Source: DASUBV01 sp963725175
GTDB lineage: Bacteria > Actinomycetota > Actinomycetes > Streptosporangiales > Streptosporangiaceae
Assembly: GCA_963725175.1 (NCBI GenBank)
Contig: CAVRXH010000006.1
Location: 5,952,001 to 6,016,000 of the forward strand
Direction: 5' to 3'
DNA length: 64,000 nt
The notes under the pieces are model-generated. The model was not told where the DNA came from. It did no database searches and worked only from the letters and a program-made list of their open reading frames with translations. Below are positions 40,304-46,921 of the stretch, in pieces; positions within the stretch are counted from its first letter, which is position 1, and the number at the start of each line of letters is the position of its first letter. Position numbers and translations under genes: made by a program.

Positions 40304-41035
40304 CTACCAGCCATCTGGGCGCTGGTACTGGCCAGCCGGATTCGGGAGCTGATGGTTCTTGAGGTCGGCAGCTGTCAGTCTGGCCCACCAGTGCCGCCCG
40401 GCCCCGGCTGCGGGATCTCCGCGCAAATCACCAGCCAGGTAGTTGCGCGAAGGATTGATCAGGCCGACCGGGACGTGCAGCCGGGCTTGCTCGACGGGGA
40501 ACCGCAGGTCACTGTCATTGGAGATGACAAGTGCCGCGTCGACAGCACCGCCCAGAACGTCCAGCAGCAGGTGCGCTGCCACGTTGACGTCAGAGCCCTT
40601 TTCCTCGCGATTGGCATACGACACCATGAATACCGCATCCGAGACAGGGCCGCCTCGGCCGTCCTGGACCATCACCGGCCAGGTGGGTCCGACCAGTTCG
40701 GGCCGCCCCTGCTGGTCTTTCACCGCGAGCGGGGCAGTCTTCACCCGAGCCACATAAGTTCCATACTCGATGTGGTCGACGCTGCCCGTCGCTAGCAGGG
40801 CCTTGAGGTAGACGTCCTGATCAGCCTGCCCGGAGGGGTTTGAGACGCCGTCGATCCGAGCGGTGCGGTACACCACCCTGTCCACCTGCGCGCCGCGCCA
40901 GCTCGCTCGCCGCCCTGTCAGGTCCGACGCCAGCGTGCGCAGGTCCAGCCAGCGCCATCCCGGAGTGCTCCGGCCGCACAGGCCTCGGGCACCGTAGTAC
41001 ACATTGAAGCCATCCACGTACACACCGACGCGCAT
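40304..41035 (-). CDS. NYN-domain (LabA-like, PIN-superfamily) putative ribonuclease
   Basis: A 243-residue NYN-domain protein. The metal-binding aspartates are visible: RVGVYVDGFNVYYGARG (D8), the Asp in EEKGSDVNVAAHLLLDVL (the KGxDVxL signature) and LVISNDSDLRFPVEQAR. NYN domains are PIN-like nucleases usually acting on RNA. The last 60 residues are basic and probably contact nucleic acid. It is convergent with pnkp, so it is not in the repair operon, but its place at the edge of the VapC-Hen1-Pnkp region adds a second candidate RNA-cutting enzyme. It may instead process RNA in normal metabolism. Confidence 0.82.
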   Translation of the reverse strand: MRVGVYVDGFNVYYGARGLCGRSTPGWRWLDLRTLASDLTGRRASWRGAQVDRVVYRTARIDGVSNPSGQADQDVYLKALLATGSVDHIEYGTYVARVKTAPLAVKDQQGRPELVGPTWPVMVQDGRGGPVSDAVFMVSYANREEKGSDVNVAAHLLLDVLGGAVDAALVISNDSDLRFPVEQARLHVPVGLINPSRNYLAGDLRGDPAAGAGRHWWARLTAADLKNHQLPNPAGQYQRPDGW

Positions 41036-41195
41036 TGACGGAAGCTAGCAGCAGCTACCGACACGCGCTCGCAGTAACGGGCGGGTGGCCCGGTGGTGCG
41101 CGAAGCTGAGCAAGGGAGGCCGCACGGTAGCGGCGATTTGTCCCGGCGCCCGCTCCCGGCCGTTTGGTTTGGTTACGTTGTGTGAAAGTGGCAAA

Positions 41196-41213
41196 GCTAT
41201 GTGTAGTCATAGC
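41196..41213. promoter_or_regulatory. Palindrome in the 41.0-41.3 kb intergenic region
   Basis: GCTATG-TGTAGT-CATAGC is a perfect 6-bp-arm palindrome in an AT-richer stretch about 90 bases before the small membrane protein gene. It may be an operator; no regulator is adjacent. Confidence 0.35.
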
Positions 41214-41301
41214 AGTGCCGGCATCGTGCTGATCCGCTGATCTGCCTTACGAGCGTCGGCGCGAGAGAAGTCAGCTGCTGCCGCGCTTGTGAGGACGCGC
41301 C

Positions 41302-41619
41302 GTGCCCGGACCACTCGCCGCCGCGACCCGCGTCATCGGCGGTCACTCGGCCAAGGTGGCGCTCTCGCTGTCCGCGCGGCAGATTGTCATCATCTGCGTC
41401 ATCCTGGGCGCGTTCGCCGTCCTGGTGATCCTGCCGGTGCTGGGCGGCATGCTGGTGGACGTGGTCAGCGCTGGCGCGGCCAAGTTCGGCGTGGCGGTGT
41501 TCTTCATGGGCCTGGGCACGCTGGGCCTCGGGCTGATCGCCAGCGTGCAGTTTCTCACCGTCATCGGGGCCTGCCTGGTCGGCGCCGTCGTCCTCGGCGC
41601 GATCTTCGACAACTACTAG
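41302..41619 (+). CDS. Hypothetical small membrane protein
   Basis: A 105-residue protein with two or three hydrophobic segments: IVIICVILGAFAVLVILPVL (about 28-47), FGVAVFFMGLGTLGLGLIA (about 62-80) and TVIGACLVGAVVLGAIF. The basic amphipathic N-terminus (ATRVIGGHSAKVALSLSARQ) is probably cytoplasmic. I do not recognise the family. The GTG at 41302 has GAGGA about nine bases upstream. It precedes the cupredoxin-ferritin genes by about 100 bases, so co-transcription is possible but unproven. Confidence 0.55.
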   Translation: MPGPLAAATRVIGGHSAKVALSLSARQIVIICVILGAFAVLVILPVLGGMLVDVVSAGAAKFGVAVFFMGLGTLGLGLIASVQFLTVIGACLVGAVVLGAIFDNY

Positions 41620-41721
41620 CCCCCTCGCGCTGCCCGCGTCGGCGTCCATTTCTTAAAGATTTGGTAAAGGGCGCTGACCGGCCGAAACTTGCGGCATCGC
41701 TCCTGCATACTCGATGCGGTG

Positions 41722-42141
41722 ATGACTCTTCGGATTCAAATAGTCACAAAGCGTAGTATTCGCTGCGCCCTTGCCTCGACGGGGCTGGCTGCCGCCCTGG
41801 CGCTGACCGGCTGCGGCGGAAGTTCCGCGCCGTCAGCGAGCGCCCAGCCGAGCACCAGCTCCGCGTCTAGCACGGCGCACGCGGCCGCCGACTCGGTGGT
41901 CATTCACATGTTCGCGTTCCACCCCGGCACCCTGACGGTGTCGCCGGGCGCGACGGTCAAGGTCCGCAACGCGGACTCGACGACGCACACGCTGACGGAC
42001 AAGGCCAATCCGAAGCTGTTCAGCACCGGCGATATCGGCCCCGGTCAGACCAGGACCTTCAAGGCGCCGACCAAGCCCGGAAGCTATCCGTTCTTCTGCC
42101 AGATCCACCAGTACATGACCGGGACCCTCGTCGTGAGCTAG
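41722..42141 (+). CDS. Cupredoxin-domain lipoprotein
   Basis: A 139-residue exported protein. A lipoprotein signal peptide ends in the lipobox ALTGC (about residue 33), followed by a Ser/Ala-rich linker and a plastocyanin/azurin-like domain of about 90 residues. The type 1 copper ligands are in place: H in STTHTLTDK, then C, H and M in FFCQIHQYMTG. It should carry electrons or bind copper at the outer membrane face. CATACT lies seven bases before a GTG at 41719, three bases upstream of the chosen ATG, so a leaderless GTG start is also possible. It leads a cluster with two exported ferritin-like proteins. Confidence 0.85.
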   Translation: MTLRIQIVTKRSIRCALASTGLAAALALTGCGGSSAPSASAQPSTSSASSTAHAAADSVVIHMFAFHPGTLTVSPGATVKVRNADSTTHTLTDKANPKLFSTGDIGPGQTRTFKAPTKPGSYPFFCQIHQYMTGTLVVS

Positions 42142-42175
42142 CCGATCAGGGCCTCCGCAACACGAGGGAGGGCAC

Positions 42176-43048
42176 ATGGAACTTGACGAGGCCGCGCTGC
42201 GCGGGCTGACCGAGGAATCGCGAGATACCCATGCCGACGCGATCCGCGCGATCTCCGAACCTCTGGACGACATGGTCGACCTCGGCCGCCAGGCGAGGTC
42301 GCGAAACGCCCTGGACCCGGACGAGAACGCCAGCTTCGCCGGCCTGAACCGGCGGCAGCTCGCGGCCACCGCCCGGCGGGGCGGCGGCCTGCTCGCCGCT
42401 ACCGGAGTCCTCGCGGCGCTCGCCGACTTCATCGGCAGCCCCGCCTTCGCCGCGTCGGGAACCGACATCCAGGTGCTGCAGACGGCCTCCTCGATCGAGG
42501 TCCTGGCCATCTCCACCTACAAGACCGCGCTCACCCTCCCGTACATCGGCGGCAGCTCCGCGAACCCGGTCATCAAGGCCTTCGCGACCACCACGAAGAA
42601 GCAGCACCAGGACCACCTGGCGGCCTTCCAGGCCGCGACCACCGCGCTGGGCGGGAAGAAGCAGACCAAGCCCGACCCGAAGTTCGTGCCGGTGGTGGAC
42701 AAGGCCGTCAAGTCGATCACCAAGGCCTCGCCGGCCAAGGGATCGCTGCTGGTCGTCGGCCTGGCCCTGGAGCTGGAGAACATCGCGGCGGAGACCTATG
42801 TCAACAACATGAGCCTGCTCGCCGACGCGAACGCGAAGAAGGTCACCGCGAGCATCATGGGCGTGGAGGCTCAGCACGTCGCCATCCTGCTGGCGGTCCG
42901 CGCCCTCCTGAAGGCGGGCGACGCGGCCGACATCACGCTGCCCCCGCCGACGGCCAAGCTCCCGGCCGCCGCCGGCAAGGTCGGCTTCCCGAACGCCTTC
43001 TACCCGACGAGCAGCGCTGCCCCGGCAGCTCAGGGAGCAGTGAAATGA
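42176..43048 (+). CDS. Exported ferritin-like domain protein 1
   Basis: A 290-residue protein. About 60 residues of cytoplasmic-looking sequence are followed by a Tat-like signal (NRRQLAATARR, then a hydrophobic stretch GGLLAATGVLAALADFI ending SPAFAA). After that comes a four-helix ferritin-like domain with Glu/His-rich helices: SSIEVLAISTYKTAL, KKQHQDHLAAFQAA, LALELENIAAETYVNN and MGVEAQHVAILLAVRA. The E..E..H spacing fits a di-metal site. It overlaps the next gene, a paralogue, by four bases. A GAGGGAGG ribosome site supports the ATG. An oxidase or metal-storage role at the cell surface is inferred; no member of this group is known to me in detail. Confidence 0.78.
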   Translation: MELDEAALRGLTEESRDTHADAIRAISEPLDDMVDLGRQARSRNALDPDENASFAGLNRRQLAATARRGGGLLAATGVLAALADFIGSPAFAASGTDIQVLQTASSIEVLAISTYKTALTLPYIGGSSANPVIKAFATTTKKQHQDHLAAFQAATTALGGKKQTKPDPKFVPVVDKAVKSITKASPAKGSLLVVGLALELENIAAETYVNNMSLLADANAKKVTASIMGVEAQHVAILLAVRALLKAGDAADITLPPPTAKLPAAAGKVGFPNAFYPTSSAAPAAQGAVK

Positions 43049-43884
43049 CCGCCATCGATCCCGGCTCGCACCTGTCAGACGGCGAGATCCGCAGCATGAC
43101 CCAGGATCTGGACGCCCTGCATCACGACCTCACCCTGCCCGCCCTGACGGACAGCCTCAGCGAGTGGGCGGAGGAGATCCACGAGCGCGATGCCTCCGGC
43201 GAGGACGAGCAAGAGGATGCCGCGCAGTCGGCGTTCCTCGCCCGCCGCAGGTTCCTGGTCGCCACGGGCGGCATCGCGGGCGCGGCCCTCATCGCGGCCT
43301 GCGGCAGCTCCGCGGCGCCCCAGTCAGGCTCCAGCCCGTCCGGCTCCGCGCAGGCGACGAGCGGCGGCGAGGGGCAGCAGCTCAGCGGCGACCTGCGGGT
43401 GGTCGCGATGGCCGCGAGCCTGGAGAACTCCGGCATCGCGACCTACAAGTCCGGCCTCAAGGCGGCCAAGGCCGGCAAGCTCGGCACGGTACCGCCGGCC
43501 ATCGTCACCTTCGTGGAGACGGTGATGGGCCAGCACCAGGACCATCAGAAGGCGTGGAACGCCGTGCTCACCTCGGCGGGCAAGCAGCCGGTGACCACCG
43601 TTGATCCGGTGATCCAGCCCACCATCAACACGGCTTTCGGGAAGGTGACCACGGTCACCGGGCTGGCCAAGCTTGCCCTGCAGGTCGAGAACATCGCGGG
43701 CGAGACCTATCAGAACGGGCTGTCGGTCATCAAGAGCCCGGCCGGGATCAAGACCGCCGCCTCGATCCAGCCAGTCGAGTTCCAGCACGCCGCGATCCTG
43801 TCCTACGTCCTCGGCAAGTACCCGGTGCCCAGCGCCTTCACCGGCACCACCCTCGCCAGGCCGCCGAGCGACTACCGCACCTAG
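43045..43884 (+). CDS. Exported ferritin-like domain lipoprotein 2
   Basis: A 279-residue paralogue of the preceding gene product. It has an acidic N-terminal segment, a twin-arginine signal ARRRFLVATGGIAGAALIAA and a lipobox ending in C at ALIAACGSS. The ferritin-like four-helix domain has AASLENSGIATYKSGL, MGQHQDHQKAWNAV, ALQVENIAGETYQNG and IQPVEFQHAAILSYVL. Conserved Glu and His residues in these helices could bind two metal ions. The Tat signal suggests folding or cofactor loading before export. Together with the cupredoxin lipoprotein it forms a surface metal/redox cassette of unknown purpose. Confidence 0.8.
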   Translation: MTAIDPGSHLSDGEIRSMTQDLDALHHDLTLPALTDSLSEWAEEIHERDASGEDEQEDAAQSAFLARRRFLVATGGIAGAALIAACGSSAAPQSGSSPSGSAQATSGGEGQQLSGDLRVVAMAASLENSGIATYKSGLKAAKAGKLGTVPPAIVTFVETVMGQHQDHQKAWNAVLTSAGKQPVTTVDPVIQPTINTAFGKVTTVTGLAKLALQVENIAGETYQNGLSVIKSPAGIKTAASIQPVEFQHAAILSYVLGKYPVPSAFTGTTLARPPSDYRT

Positions 43885-43988
43885 GGGCACGGCGAAGCGG
43901 GCGGTGGCCGGCAGCGGATCGTGAGCGCTGACGGCCGCCGCCCGCCGCGCGCCGCAGCGGAATGCAGCGCGGTGTCATGCGCAGATGA

Positions 43989-44003
43989 GCAACCAAGGGT
44001 TGC
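43989..44003. promoter_or_regulatory. ArsR operator 1 of the SRPBCC-ArsR operon
   Basis: GCAACC-AAG-GGTTGC is a perfect 6-bp-arm palindrome 70 bp upstream of the SRPBCC start codon. A related site lies 45 bp downstream. Confidence 0.65.
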
Positions 44004-44033
44004 GCTTGAGGTCACGCCTCGCTACAGTGATGT

Positions 44034-44048
44034 GCAACCAAACGTTGC
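44034..44048. promoter_or_regulatory. ArsR operator 2 of the SRPBCC-ArsR operon
   Basis: GCAAC-CAAAC-GTTGC (5-bp arms), 26 bp before the start codon. The shared GCAACC and GTTGC ends with the site at 43989 indicate one DNA-binding protein, most likely the ArsR encoded second in this operon. Confidence 0.65.
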
Positions 44049-44073
44049 GAAAAGTGGCCGAGAGGCGGGGGCT

Positions 44074-44535
44074 ATGGAATACGGCTCGATCGAGCGGGAG
44101 ATCCGGATCGACGCGCCGCCGGAGATCGTCTTCGACGTGGTGAGCGACCCGGTGCACGTCCAGCAGTGGTGGCCGGACGAGGCCAGCTACGAGGCGGTGC
44201 CGGGCAGCTCGGGGGAGATCGTCTTCATCAGGGACGGCGAGCGGGTCCCGATGGCCTTCCAGGTGGTCGACGCGGTCCCGCCCCGGCTGTTCTCGTTCCG
44301 CTGGACGCAGCCAGACGGCGAGCCCGCCAGGCCGGACAACTCTTTCCTGGTGACCTTCGATCTGGAGCCGGCCGGCGGCGGCACGCTGCTGCGGATGACC
44401 GAGACGGGCTTCCGGGAGCGCGGCTGGGAGGCCGCCGTCCTGGAGGAGGCCTACCGGGACCACGCCAGCGGCTGGGACCACTACCTGCCGCGGCTGGCGC
44501 CCTACATCCAGAAGTACCTCGAATCGGCGCGATGA
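44074..44535 (+). CDS. SRPBCC (AHSA1/START-like) domain protein
   Basis: A 153-residue protein with the helix-grip fold: IEREIRIDAPPEIVFDVVSD at the start, VQQWWPDEASYE, FSFRWTQPDGEPAR in the strands and LPRLAPYIQKYLESAR as the long C-terminal helix. SRPBCC proteins bind hydrophobic ligands. Genes of this type paired with an ArsR repressor are frequent in actinomycetes, but ligands are rarely known. It overlaps the ArsR gene by four bases. Confidence 0.87.
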   Translation: MEYGSIEREIRIDAPPEIVFDVVSDPVHVQQWWPDEASYEAVPGSSGEIVFIRDGERVPMAFQVVDAVPPRLFSFRWTQPDGEPARPDNSFLVTFDLEPAGGGTLLRMTETGFRERGWEAAVLEEAYRDHASGWDHYLPRLAPYIQKYLESAR

Positions 44536-44927
44536 GCAGCGTCGTGACCAACACCGGCGCGTTGAGCACCGTGGACGACGCGCTCTGGTCCGCGGTGGGC
44601 GACCCGACCCGGCGGCGGATGCTCGACCTGCTGCTCGCCGAGGGCAGCGGGACCGCGACCAGCCTGAGCGCGCGGCTCCCGGTGACCAGGCAGGCGGTCG
44701 CCAAGCACCTCGTGGTGCTGGACCGGGCCGGCCTGGTGCGCGGCGTCACCGCCGGGCGGGAGAAGCAGTACCGAGTCGACTCCGCGCAGCTCGCGCGGGC
44801 CGTCGCGCAGCTCGCCGAGGTGGGCGCCAGCTGGGACCGGCGGCTGCGGCGGATCAAGGAGATCGCCGAGGCCATCGGGGAGCGGGCCCGCGAGCAGGCC
44901 GAGAAGGACGATGGGAAGGAGCAGTGA
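44532..44927 (+). CDS. ArsR-family transcriptional regulator
   Basis: A 131-residue winged-helix repressor: LWSAVGDPTRRRMLDLLLAE opens the domain, LPVTRQAVAKHLVVLDRAGL is the recognition helix and YRVDSAQLARAVAQLAEVG follows the wing. No metal-binding cysteines are present. It overlaps the SRPBCC gene before it and ends just ahead of a deleted second SRPBCC gene. The two GCAACC/GTTGC palindromes upstream of the operon are its probable binding sites, giving autoregulation. Confidence 0.88.
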   Translation: MSSVVTNTGALSTVDDALWSAVGDPTRRRMLDLLLAEGSGTATSLSARLPVTRQAVAKHLVVLDRAGLVRGVTAGREKQYRVDSAQLARAVAQLAEVGASWDRRLRRIKEIAEAIGERAREQAEKDDGKEQ

Positions 44928-44929
44928 CA

Positions 44930-45076
44930 ATGCCAGACATCCTGCACCGCATCGGCGTCGAGGGATCGACGTCCAGCACCAAGCGGGGCTCGTTCCTGAT
45001 GAGCCTCAAGCAGCTCCTGGAGACCGGCGAAGGGGCACCGGACCCCCGCGACGTGCACATCAGCGACTGGCACTGA
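44930..45076 (+). pseudogene. Internally deleted second SRPBCC gene
   Basis: The 48-codon frame begins MPDILHRIGVEGSTS and ends FLMSLKQLLETGEGAPDPRD plus a short tail ending SDWH. These are the first 15 and last 30 or so residues typical of a complete AHSA1-type SRPBCC protein, in which about 100 residues normally lie between. The frame is kept, so a short peptide may still be made, but the binding fold is gone. It sits three bases after the arsR stop, in the place of a third operon gene. Confidence 0.7.
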
Positions 45077-45102
45077 GCCGTTCGACTGGCAATGAGCCGT
45101 TC
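45065..45102 (+). repeat. Tandem 19-bp duplication
   Basis: GACTGGCACTGAGCCGTTC (45065-45083) is followed by GACTGGCAATGAGCCGTTC (45084-45102), one base different. The first unit contains the stop codon of the deleted SRPBCC gene. Confidence 0.85.
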
Positions 45103-45111
45103 GCAGTTCCC

Positions 45112-45141
45112 GGCGGAGTCCTTCTCCCGAAGGGCTCCGCC
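45112..45141 (+). terminator. Hairpin terminator after the SRPBCC-ArsR operon
   Basis: GGCGGAG-T-CCTT (from 45112) pairs with AAGG-G-CTCCGCC (to 45141) around the loop CTCCCG, an 11-bp stem with one mismatch. It lacks a T tract. Confidence 0.55.
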
Positions 45142-45305
45142 GGAACGCGTGCCGGCCGCGCGGTGGTCCGCGCTTATGCACAGCGGACGGGCCGGATCAA
45201 GGAGCAAATGGTGTGCTACGCCATTCTCTGGGCGACACGTTACTGATCGTTTACGCCGGCAATAGGTTCCCCGCTAATCGAGTCGGGTACGCACCGTGAC
45301 GCTGA

Positions 45306-45331
45306 GTAACTATGATGACGCTCACAGTTAC
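45306..45331 (+). promoter_or_regulatory. Promoter/operator before the first L,D-transpeptidase gene
   Basis: GTAACT (45306-45311) and AGTTAC (45326-45331) form an inverted pair around TATGAT (45311-45316), a good -10 hexamer, about 65 bases before the start codon. GTAAC half-sites are known for the actinobacterial cell-wall regulator MtrA; that link is only a suggestion. Confidence 0.4.
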
Positions 45332-45379
45332 GCACGGTCAGAGCGTGGCTGCGGGCGGTGGCGCAGACGGGGGAACGGC

Positions 45380-46666
45380 GTGTTCAGTGTTCGGGGGGCT
45401 AGCAAGCAGGCGGGCCCGGTCAAGGAGCGGCCTGCGACTCTGCCGGTGACGGGTGAGCCAGGGCACGGGCCCGGCCTGCCGCCGGAACCGCCACAGGGCG
45501 GGCCCGGCCGGCCAGGCGGGCACCAGCGCAAGATGATCATCCTGGCCGGCGCCTGCGCCCTCGCGGTGATCGCCGCCGCGGCCGGCTACGCGCTGACGCA
45601 CACCGGCGGCTCGTCCGCTGGCTCCGGCAAGAGCGGCGGCGGCAGCGGCCTGGTGGCCGCGCTGCGGGTCGCGTCGGTGACCCCGGTCACGGGCGACCGG
45701 CGCGTCGACGGCAGCGCCCCCATCATCATCCAGTTCAACGCCCCGCTGGCGGCCGGCTCGCCGATGCCGGTCATCACCCCGCCGGTCCGCGGCACCTGGA
45801 CCAGGGTCGCCAACGACGCGACGTTCATCCCGGCAACGGCGTTCGCGCCCTACCACCGCTACACCGTCAGGGTCCCGGCCGGCGCCTCGGGCGTCCGGAT
45901 CGCGGGCGGCAAGACGCTGGCCAGCCCCGTGGTGAGTCACTTCACCACCCGGGGCTACTCGCCGCTGCGGATGGCGCAGCTGCTCAGTCAGCTCGGTTAC
46001 CTGCCACTGACCTGGTCGCCGGCTACCGGTGGCGCGGCCCGTTCAGAGGAAATGAACGGGGGCCTGCCCTCCAGCCAGCAGGCACTGGCCTTCGACCCGC
46101 CGGCCGGCTCGTTCAGCTGGCAGGCCGCCTACCCGGCGCTGCTCACCGATCAGTGGCAGCCCGGCCAGTGGAACGTGGTCGTCAAGGGCGCGGTCATGGC
46201 GTTCCAGTCCGAGCACCACCTGACCATCGACGGCAGCACGGGCCCGGCGCTGTGGGGCGCGCTGTTCCGCGCGGTCCGCGCCGACCAGCGCAACGCCAAC
46301 GGCTACACCTACGCGGTGGCCAGCAAGTCGCTGCCGGAGACGCTGACGATCTGGCACGACGGGCGGCAGGTCTTCCGCAGCCTGGCCAACACGGGCATCC
46401 CGGTGTCGCCGACGGTGGACGGCACGTTCCCGGTCTATGAGAAGTTCCGGTTCCAGATCATGCGCGGCGTCAATCCGGACGGCAGTTCCTACGCCGACCC
46501 GGTGTCATTCGTCTCCTATTTCAACGGCGGCGACGCGGTGCACTACTTCCCGCGCGGCTCCTACGGATTCCAGCAGAGCCTGGGCTGCGTGGAGCTGCCG
46601 TACAGCTCGGCCGAGCAGGCTTACCCGTACCTCACCTACGGGAGCCTGGTCACAGTCGCCGGCTGA
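45380..46666 (+). CDS. L,D-transpeptidase with Ig-like domain, copy 1
   Basis: About 428 residues. A proline-rich cytoplasmic stretch is followed by one membrane anchor (IILAGACALAVIAAAAGYAL), then a bacterial Ig-like domain (VASVTPVTGDRRVDGSAPII on). A middle peptidoglycan-binding-like region has VVVKGAVMAFQSEHHLTIDG, and a C-terminal YkuD catalytic domain has the His in DAVHYFPRGSYG and the nucleophile Cys in QSLGCVELPYS. It makes 3-3 crosslinks in peptidoglycan outside the membrane. The GTG at 45380 is chosen because GGGGGA precedes it; the frame is open to 45296. A paralogue lies directly downstream. Confidence 0.87.
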   Translation: MFSVRGASKQAGPVKERPATLPVTGEPGHGPGLPPEPPQGGPGRPGGHQRKMIILAGACALAVIAAAAGYALTHTGGSSAGSGKSGGGSGLVAALRVASVTPVTGDRRVDGSAPIIIQFNAPLAAGSPMPVITPPVRGTWTRVANDATFIPATAFAPYHRYTVRVPAGASGVRIAGGKTLASPVVSHFTTRGYSPLRMAQLLSQLGYLPLTWSPATGGAARSEEMNGGLPSSQQALAFDPPAGSFSWQAAYPALLTDQWQPGQWNVVVKGAVMAFQSEHHLTIDGSTGPALWGALFRAVRADQRNANGYTYAVASKSLPETLTIWHDGRQVFRSLANTGIPVSPTVDGTFPVYEKFRFQIMRGVNPDGSSYADPVSFVSYFNGGDAVHYFPRGSYGFQQSLGCVELPYSSAEQAYPYLTYGSLVTVAG

Positions 46667-46685
46667 GCCCGCCTGCCAGCCGGCC

Positions 46686-46722
46686 GCCCGCCCGGTTCCC
46701 CGCCACGGGGGTCCGGGCGGGC
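46686..46722 (+). terminator. Hairpin terminator between the two L,D-transpeptidase genes
   Basis: GCCCGCCCGG (46686-46695) pairs with CCGGGCGGGC (46713-46722), with an inner CCCC/GGGG pairing. It lies 20 bases after the stop of copy 1, so copy 2 probably has its own promoter. Confidence 0.65.
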
Positions 46723-46921
46723 TCATGTCCGGACCTGGCAGGCGCTGACCTGCGTTCACGCCCGGATCGCCGGTGGTTCACCGATCTGGGTGACAAAGTC
46801 GTATCCGTTTCTTAACGATCATTTATGCGCGCTTGCCAGAGCGGCTAACTGGCTTCCGTACCTGCGAAGTCCTGGTATACATCAGGTCATCCGACGTATC
46901 GCCCGTCCTTGAGAGGGCTGG

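Larger units (their letters stand above)
45077..45379. other. Intergenic region between the SRPBCC-ArsR operon and the first L,D-transpeptidase
   Basis: About 300 bases holding the second unit of the 19-bp duplication, a hairpin terminator (45112-45141) and a GTAACT/AGTTAC inverted pair around a -10-like TATGAT (45306-45331). No other gene is seen. Confidence 0.55.

Noticed and set aside
46750..46921. Possible cyclic-di-AMP (ydaO) riboswitch before the second L,D-transpeptidase
   Set aside because: Such riboswitches often precede cell-wall genes in actinomycetes, but the conserved core sequences are not visible here.
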